Below are positions 59,211 through 64,000 of a stretch of DNA of 64,000 bases, piece by piece. How positions within the stretch are numbered: position 1 is the stretch's first letter; every line of letters begins with the position of its first letter. The stretch lies in assembly GCA_024114885.1 (NCBI GenBank), contig CP099418.1, positions 1 through 64,000 of the forward strand, written 5' to 3'. The notes under the pieces are model-generated. The model saw nothing but the letters and a program-made list of their open reading frames with translations, ran no database searches and was not told where the DNA came from. Made by a program: the position numbers and the translations under genes. The stretch comes from Septoria linicola. Taxonomy: Eukaryota > Ascomycota > Dothideomycetes > Mycosphaerellales > Mycosphaerellaceae.

Positions 59211-60523
59211 ATGACCGTCCCAGAGGTGAATGGCCACGCGCCAATTGAGACGCCTCCACGAGCACCATCTCCCGTACACAAGTTTGGTACACTCGCAGTC
59301 CACGCTGGATCGCCTCACGACCCAGTGACCGGAGCTGTCATTGAGTCCATCTCTCTGAGCACAACCTTCGCGCAGACCTCCGTCGGCGTGCCAGTCGGCG
59401 AGCATGAATACACACGATCCTCCAACCCCAACAGGTGGAACTTCGAGACCTCCATCGCTGCACTAGAGAAGGCCAAATACGCACTCGCCTTCGCCTCCGG
59501 ATCCGCCACTACAGCCATCATCCTGCAAAGCCTCGCAGCCGGCAGCCATGTCGTGTCCGTCTCAGACGTCTACGGCGGCACCCACCGCTACTTCACCAAA
59601 GTCGCCTCCGCCCACGGCGTTCGAGTCACCTTCTCCCCGAGCATCGAGCTCGACATCGAAGAGCTCATCACGCAAGAAACCAAACTCATCTGGATCGAAT
59701 CGCCCTCCAACCCCACCCTCTCCCTCGTCGACATCCGCGCCGTCGCAGACATCGCCCACCAACACGGCATCATGGTCGTCGTCGACAACACATTCATGTC
59801 TCCCTACGTCCAAAACCCGCTCGAGCACGGCGCAGACATCGTCGTGCACAGCGTAACAAAGTACATCAACGGGCACTCCGACGTCCTCATGGGCGTAGCA
59901 GCATACAACTCCGACTCCCTTCACGAACGCCTCAAGTTCTTGCAAAACGCCATTGGCGCCGTTCCTTCCCCCTTCGACTGCTGGCTCGCCCACCGCGGAG
60001 CCAAAACTCTCCACCTCCGAGCACGCGAAGCAACCACAAACGCCACTGCAGTCGCGCGCTTCTTGGAGTCCTCCGTACATGTTCTCGCAGTGAACTACCC
60101 CGGTCTGGAGTCACACAAGCAACGTAAAGTAGCGATTAAGCAGCACAGAAACGGCATGGGCGGTGGCATGCTTTCCTTCCGAATCAAAGGCGGAAACCCA
60201 GCTGCCAATAAATTCTGCGAGGCGACGCAGATCTTCACGTTGGCGGAGTCGTTGGGCGGCGTGGAGAGTTTGGTTGAAGTGCCCGCGAGTATGACACACA
60301 TGGGAATTCCCAAGGAGCAGAGAGAGGCCGCGGGGGTGTTTGATGATCTTGTGCGGATTTCTTGTGGTGTTGAGGTGAGTTTCGATTGTTTCTCCGAGGT
60401 ATATGGACACGTTACTGACTGCTAGTACAGGACGCCGATGACTTGATCGCGGATGTCAAGCAAGCATTGGAAAAGGTCGTGATTGCTACCAAGGTTACCA
60501 ACGGCATTGCGAATGGTCACTAG
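59211..60523 (+). CDS. CYS3: Cystathionine gamma-lyase
   Basis: 418 residues in two exons, 59211-60374 and 60431-60523. The 56-bp intron has GTGAGT, a CTGAC branch and CAG, and splicing gives RISCGVE-DADDLIADVKQALEK, the usual C-terminus. It is a PLP enzyme of the Cys/Met metabolism family that cleaves cystathionine to cysteine, 2-oxobutyrate and ammonia in the cytosol, the last step of reverse transsulfuration. PLP-binding Lys is K217 in SVTKYINGHSD. Other signatures are YTRSSNPNR, FASGSATTA, ESPSNPTL and DNTFMSPY. The glutamate in the C-terminal SLGGVESL segment favours the gamma-lyase type. The gene is complete, with the stop 174 bp from the convergent TAF7 gene. Confidence 0.94.
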
Positions 60524-60697
60524 ATTTGCGAGGCAAGACGAAAAAAGCACAAAGAGACGATAGACCATGCTTGAAGACAGAGCTCAACGACTCTGCACAA
60601 AACATACCCAGCGGAATGGCGAGAATTCCGCGAGTGAGTTGCATATGGCAGCCTACAGCAAGGCTGTGTTTCGAGTGTATTGGACAGATCCGACACT

Positions 60698-62347
60698 CTA
60701 ATCCTCGTTATCAATGTCAAAGACTTGCTTCTTCACAGCAAGTTCTTCTTCCAACGCAGCCAACTTCTTCTTCTCTCGCTGTGCCAGAAGCTGATTCGTC
60801 ATGCTCGCGACCTTTTGTCTCGCTCTTTCCACTTCACGCTCCAGATCTGCGACTTCCTCCAACTGTTGCGCGCGTTCGGCTGCCTTGGCTGCAGCGTCCT
60901 CATCAACAACATCTGGAGAGTCCTCGTCATCCTCGTCAGACTCTTCTTCCTCGTCATCGGACTGCTCGTCTTGCGTTTGATCGGCGGCTGGAGTGCCAAC
61001 AGGAGTGGCTTCCATATCTGACTGCATAGCGCTTTCGACTGCAGCCATCGAAGCTGCTTGGTCTGCAATCGGGGCAGGGGACTCGCTGACGAGTTGTGAG
61101 ACGTCCCCTTCATCCTCGTTCTCGTCGAACATGGCTTGGAGACCTGCTTCGAGATCGGGATCGCCTTCTTCCATGTCCTCATCGCCGTCGTGTTCCACAG
61201 TCTCGACTGCATCGTCTCCCAAGGCATCTTCGTCGCCCAGATCGAAGGAGTACTCAGCATTCTGTGCTTCTTCGCCTTCGCCTTGTTGCGCTTGTTGTTC
61301 TTGCTGCTGTTGAAGCTCTCCAGCTCTGGCGCTTGTGACCACACCTCCTCGCTCCTCCCACTCCTTGTCTGCTTGTAACAGTCGGTTGACTTCCTCCTCA
61401 ACATTCAAAGCTTCATTGTAGTTGAGTCTCTTTCTGAATCGTCGCTTGCGGACCCATTGCATGGGCGGCGTAATACCATGTGCGTAGGCGTAGGTCTCCT
61501 TGTTCACATCACGCGGGAGAGGCATCTTCCTCGCTTGCTCATCATTTTCGCACCTCCCCAACACAAGTAGCATTTGCGCGATATCTGCGACTTTCCACCA
61601 GCCTTTTTTGTCGAAGCTTTTCATGGATTCGATGATGCAGGGCAGGTCCACCAAGGCAGCCGCGTACATTCTGCCTTGAATCTTGATGACAGCGCGTCTC
61701 AGGTTTCGCTCAATGAACTTGAGCGACACGTCTTTCAAGAAGGCATCGCCTTTCGTCGGGTCTTGGTTCCTGTCGCTCAGTTCTGCAATCGCACTTCTCA
61801 GATAATCAGCGTCCGGGCCGGGCTCCATGCGAAGGATAAGTGCCTGCTGGTGAGCAGGGTCCTTCTCTGTCTCCGAGTCTTCCGAATCATAACCAACACC
61901 CTTTGGACGCGGTGGCACTTTACCACGCGCACGGATGTCGAGCAGTTTCGGCACAGTTCGTGGCTTCTTCGGTCCTCCTAGCGACAGCTTTGGCAGTCCT
62001 GCACCAGCACTTGGGGCAGCTCCACCTAGCTTGAGCGAGATCTTGCGCTTCGCAGCTGGCCCAGCGCCATCGTCCTCCAGAGCGCGCTTCTTGCCCTTGG
62101 GTATCGAGTCCGCATTCTTCTTGGTGTATGCACGCTTCTTCCTCTCGACTGGCGCACCGGAGGCAGGCGCGCCTGTTGAAGAGCCTTGCTCTATAGGCGT
62201 CGGCGGTTGCGATACATTCAACTTCAGCTTGAAGCCTCCGCCGGTCGTAGGAGTGCTCGCCGCTGGCGTCTGTGGAGTCTTCTGGCCATCACCACCGCTG
62301 TTGTTCTGCCCGCCCTTGGTGCCGGCACCAATCTTGAGCTTGAGCAT
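60698..62347 (-). CDS. TAF7: TFIID subunit TAF7 (TAFII55)
   Basis: 549 residues, one exon. TAF7 binds TAF1 and restrains TFIID during RNA polymerase II start. Layout: a low-complexity N-terminus (1-135) with repeated LKLK/SLKLGG segments and basic KKRAYTKK patches; then the TAFII55 N-terminal domain (~140-290) with GVGYDSEDSETE, ALILRMEPG, RRAVIKIQGRMYAAALVDLPCIIE and KVADIAQMLLV. A basic segment, WVRKRRFRKRLNYNEA, follows. The C-terminal half is acidic, and a coiled coil at the end (about 490-545) contains EEVADLEREVERARQK. The position of the YAAALVDLPCIIES core, which contacts TAF1 in the family, supports the call. No damage seen. Confidence 0.92.
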   Translation of the reverse strand: MLKLKIGAGTKGGQNNSGGDGQKTPQTPAASTPTTGGGFKLKLNVSQPPTPIEQGSSTGAPASGAPVERKKRAYTKKNADSIPKGKKRALEDDGAGPAAKRKISLKLGGAAPSAGAGLPKLSLGGPKKPRTVPKLLDIRARGKVPPRPKGVGYDSEDSETEKDPAHQQALILRMEPGPDADYLRSAIAELSDRNQDPTKGDAFLKDVSLKFIERNLRRAVIKIQGRMYAAALVDLPCIIESMKSFDKKGWWKVADIAQMLLVLGRCENDEQARKMPLPRDVNKETYAYAHGITPPMQWVRKRRFRKRLNYNEALNVEEEVNRLLQADKEWEERGGVVTSARAGELQQQQEQQAQQGEGEEAQNAEYSFDLGDEDALGDDAVETVEHDGDEDMEEGDPDLEAGLQAMFDENEDEGDVSQLVSESPAPIADQAASMAAVESAMQSDMEATPVGTPAADQTQDEQSDDEEEESDEDDEDSPDVVDEDAAAKAAERAQQLEEVADLEREVERARQKVASMTNQLLAQREKKKLAALEEELAVKKQVFDIDNED

Positions 62348-63339
62348 CGTCTCTGACCAGTTGTGGCAGTGTCTGCGGCGGTGTTATCGTCCAGATCCAC
62401 TGTGTTGGTCAGACAGAGGCACAGCACTCACACCGTGACCTGCGCGATGATGCTGTAAATTATGCGGGTCGTGAGTGCGTGTGGCAGTGTTGGAACGTGA
62501 TGGTAACTTAGAAGCAAGGATGTCGCTAGCGGGCGGAACTCGCCGCGTGCGCCTGCCGTTCTGTAGGGCTGAAGGCCGCAGAAGGAGTCACCCTCAGCAT
62601 GTGCATTTCAAACAAATGCCCCTCGTCGGCATGAAGAGAGCACTTTCTCCCCGTCAAATGGAATCGTCTGATCACTCAGCTCCACGACAGCCCTCAGCGG
62701 CAGACAGATCGCAACATGGCGTTGATGCACCCATGTTCTTGTACGCTCGCTGGCCTGACGAGGAATGTAACGCTAGCTGCAGCTCTTGCATGGCCCGCAT
62801 GATCCTTCACCGAAACTCTGCTGTTGCAAAGGCAGTGAGGGAGGGAGACCTCCGCCGCCCGCACAAGAGCGGAAGCACAGGTCCCAGCTAATGTCACTCA
62901 TCTGGCCATACTAATCTAACATCTGCAGCTGGCGTGACCGTGGTGACTGTACTACTCCGCTGCATCCATGGGTGAGTAAGCTGTTTCCTCGAGCATTGCG
63001 GCCTATGTAACAGCATACACATGCCACTTTCCTAATGCCTTCATACACCTCTTCACTCCTACAGTTCTGCCACTTCACCCGTGGTATGAGATTGCACTTC
63101 ATACTCCTGACCAGCTTCGCACCACCGGAGTCATCACGCTAGCGATCGCTTCACCACACAGACCATCAGACCAACCCCGTCTCAGCTGAGCAGTGTGCCT
63201 GTCTGCAGTATCCACTTGGCTTGGGTGGGCTTGAACGGGCAGCAAGCCACCGGGGAATAAGACAGTCTACTTACATAGCTGCCTGGTGCAAATCTGTCCT
63301 ATCTACTCAGTCCTCTTTCTTGTCGCATCGCTACAGAAT
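62348..63339. other. Intergenic region with one doubtful open frame
   Basis: About 1 kb between TAF7 (-) and the ankyrin gene (+). The plus strand has an open frame of 138 codons at 62475-62891 with no recognisable domain and a mixed, Arg-rich composition; I do not count it as a gene. It could be an upstream exon of the ankyrin gene. Confidence 0.4.
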
Positions 63340-64000
63340 ATGGGCTTCGACACCATGCGATCCTACGAGCAGTTTATGGAGCAGACATTCAGCCGGGCTA
63401 GAACCCGGTCGAGCGACTCAGACAAGATCAAACGACAAGACTCCTGCATGTTCAATAGCGAATTGAGACAAGAAGTTCACACACAACCACAAGAGTGAGT
63501 TCACTCTCAGCAACTATTGAGCAATTGCAAAGACTTACACATCGTAGATCGCTAGACAGCAGTCGAAAAATGCGTCAACACAAACCGAGCTCACTCTCAC
63601 CTGCCATACCTGCTTTCCAAGCTGCGCTTTCGAAATGGTCTCCTCCTCCATCTCCTGGTTCAGCATCTCCCGGAACACCACAGGCACTCCCCGAGGTAGC
63701 ACCAGCCAGGACGCCGAGCCAGATCGCCAACTCAATTTACATCTCGGCCTGCGCCGGCGACTTCCAAGGAATGCAATCCGCCATCACCCAAGGAGCTTCA
63801 GTAAACTGCTCGGTCCTCGTGCCCGGGATCTTCGAGACCTTCAAACCTGCCAAGTCCGGGCACCTCAGCCCTCTTGCCGGTGCTGCTTCCCACGGCCAAC
63901 TCGGGTCCGTCAAATATCTCGTTTCTGCTGGAGCCGAGATATCCCCTAGTACAACCCGATCTGCCAGTTCACCTCTCCACCAAGCCTGCCGCAGCAATAG
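63340..64000 (+). CDS. Ankyrin-repeat protein, 5' part (cut by window end)
   Basis: Exon 1 is 63340-63494, starting MGFDTMRSYEQFMEQTFSRA. A 53-bp intron (63495-63547, GTGAGT...TAG) joins in frame to exon 2, which continues past the window. After a Ser/Pro-rich linker (SPPPSPGSASPGTP), ankyrin repeats begin around residue 118: IYISACAGDFQGMQSAITQGA, then PLAGAASHGQLGSVKYLVSAGAEI and SPLHQACRSN. Such proteins bind partner proteins; specific function unknown. The start is chosen because no in-frame upstream coding is convincing, though an upstream ATG at 63286 would add 18 residues. Possibly a paralogue of the broken gene at 44440-45390. Confidence 0.8.

Noticed and set aside
58977..59405. 142-codon minus-strand open frame
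   Set aside because: It overlaps the start and upstream region of cystathionine gamma-lyase and shows no protein-like features.
62475..62891. 138-codon plus-strand open frame as a gene
   Set aside because: No recognisable domain, Arg-rich mixed composition and no support from context; kept only as a note on the intergenic region.
44417..64000. Biosynthetic gene cluster
   Set aside because: The genes are housekeeping or unrelated enzymes; no backbone synthase, transporter or pathway regulator is present.

Overview
This window is a chromosome end of a filamentous ascomycete, probably a dothideomycete (class is my inference). It starts with 22.5 copies of the telomere hexamer AACCCT. About 44 kb of subtelomere follow, strongly changed by repeat-induced point mutation (RIP): CpA and TpG are almost absent, TpA is abundant, CpG is kept, and former CAA, CAG and TGG codons read as stops. 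At about 44.25 kb normal composition returns and ordinary, short-intron fungal genes begin.

The subtelomere is made of two tandem copies of a ~9.8 kb unit (1931-11730 and 11731-43917). Each carries two leftward-reading genes, both dead. Gene A is unrecognised and has 66-residue and 6-residue tandem repeats. Gene B is a SNF2-family helicase; its motif I, DEAH-type, V and VI regions can all be read in copy 1. Copy 2 is cut off inside motif VI. Copy 2 was then invaded twice, in opposite orientations, by the same 8.23 kb hAT DNA transposon (16350-30878 and 32486-40714). Each hAT has 17-bp terminal inverted repeats and its own perfect 8-bp target duplication. The first hAT was in turn entered by a 6.3 kb Ty1/Copia retrotransposon (20899-27195) with 277-bp LTRs and a 5-bp target duplication.

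The most surprising content is in the hAT. Besides a recognisable hAT transposase and an unknown partner protein, both copies carry two consecutive histone H3-fold reading frames on the opposite strand. One has a basic N-terminal extension of at least 170 codons and two introns whose removal restores the H3 alignment exactly. A second oddity is that introns of the hAT contain a doubled CCGACTACG-type motif, while introns of the tandem unit contain a doubled palindrome CTACTAGCTAGTAG. Each family has its own motif.

The gene-rich part (44.4-64 kb) holds: a broken ankyrin-repeat gene at the RIP border; a Thr/Ser-rich secreted-type protein (-); a secreted GH2 beta-mannosidase (+); a ureohydrolase of the agmatinase type with a signal peptide (-); an Fpg-type DNA glycosylase with a long charged tail (+); a Sec39-domain vesicle-tethering protein (-); cystathionine gamma-lyase (+); TFIID subunit TAF7 (-); and the start of an ankyrin-repeat gene (+) cut by the window end. 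These look like independent genes, not a cluster.
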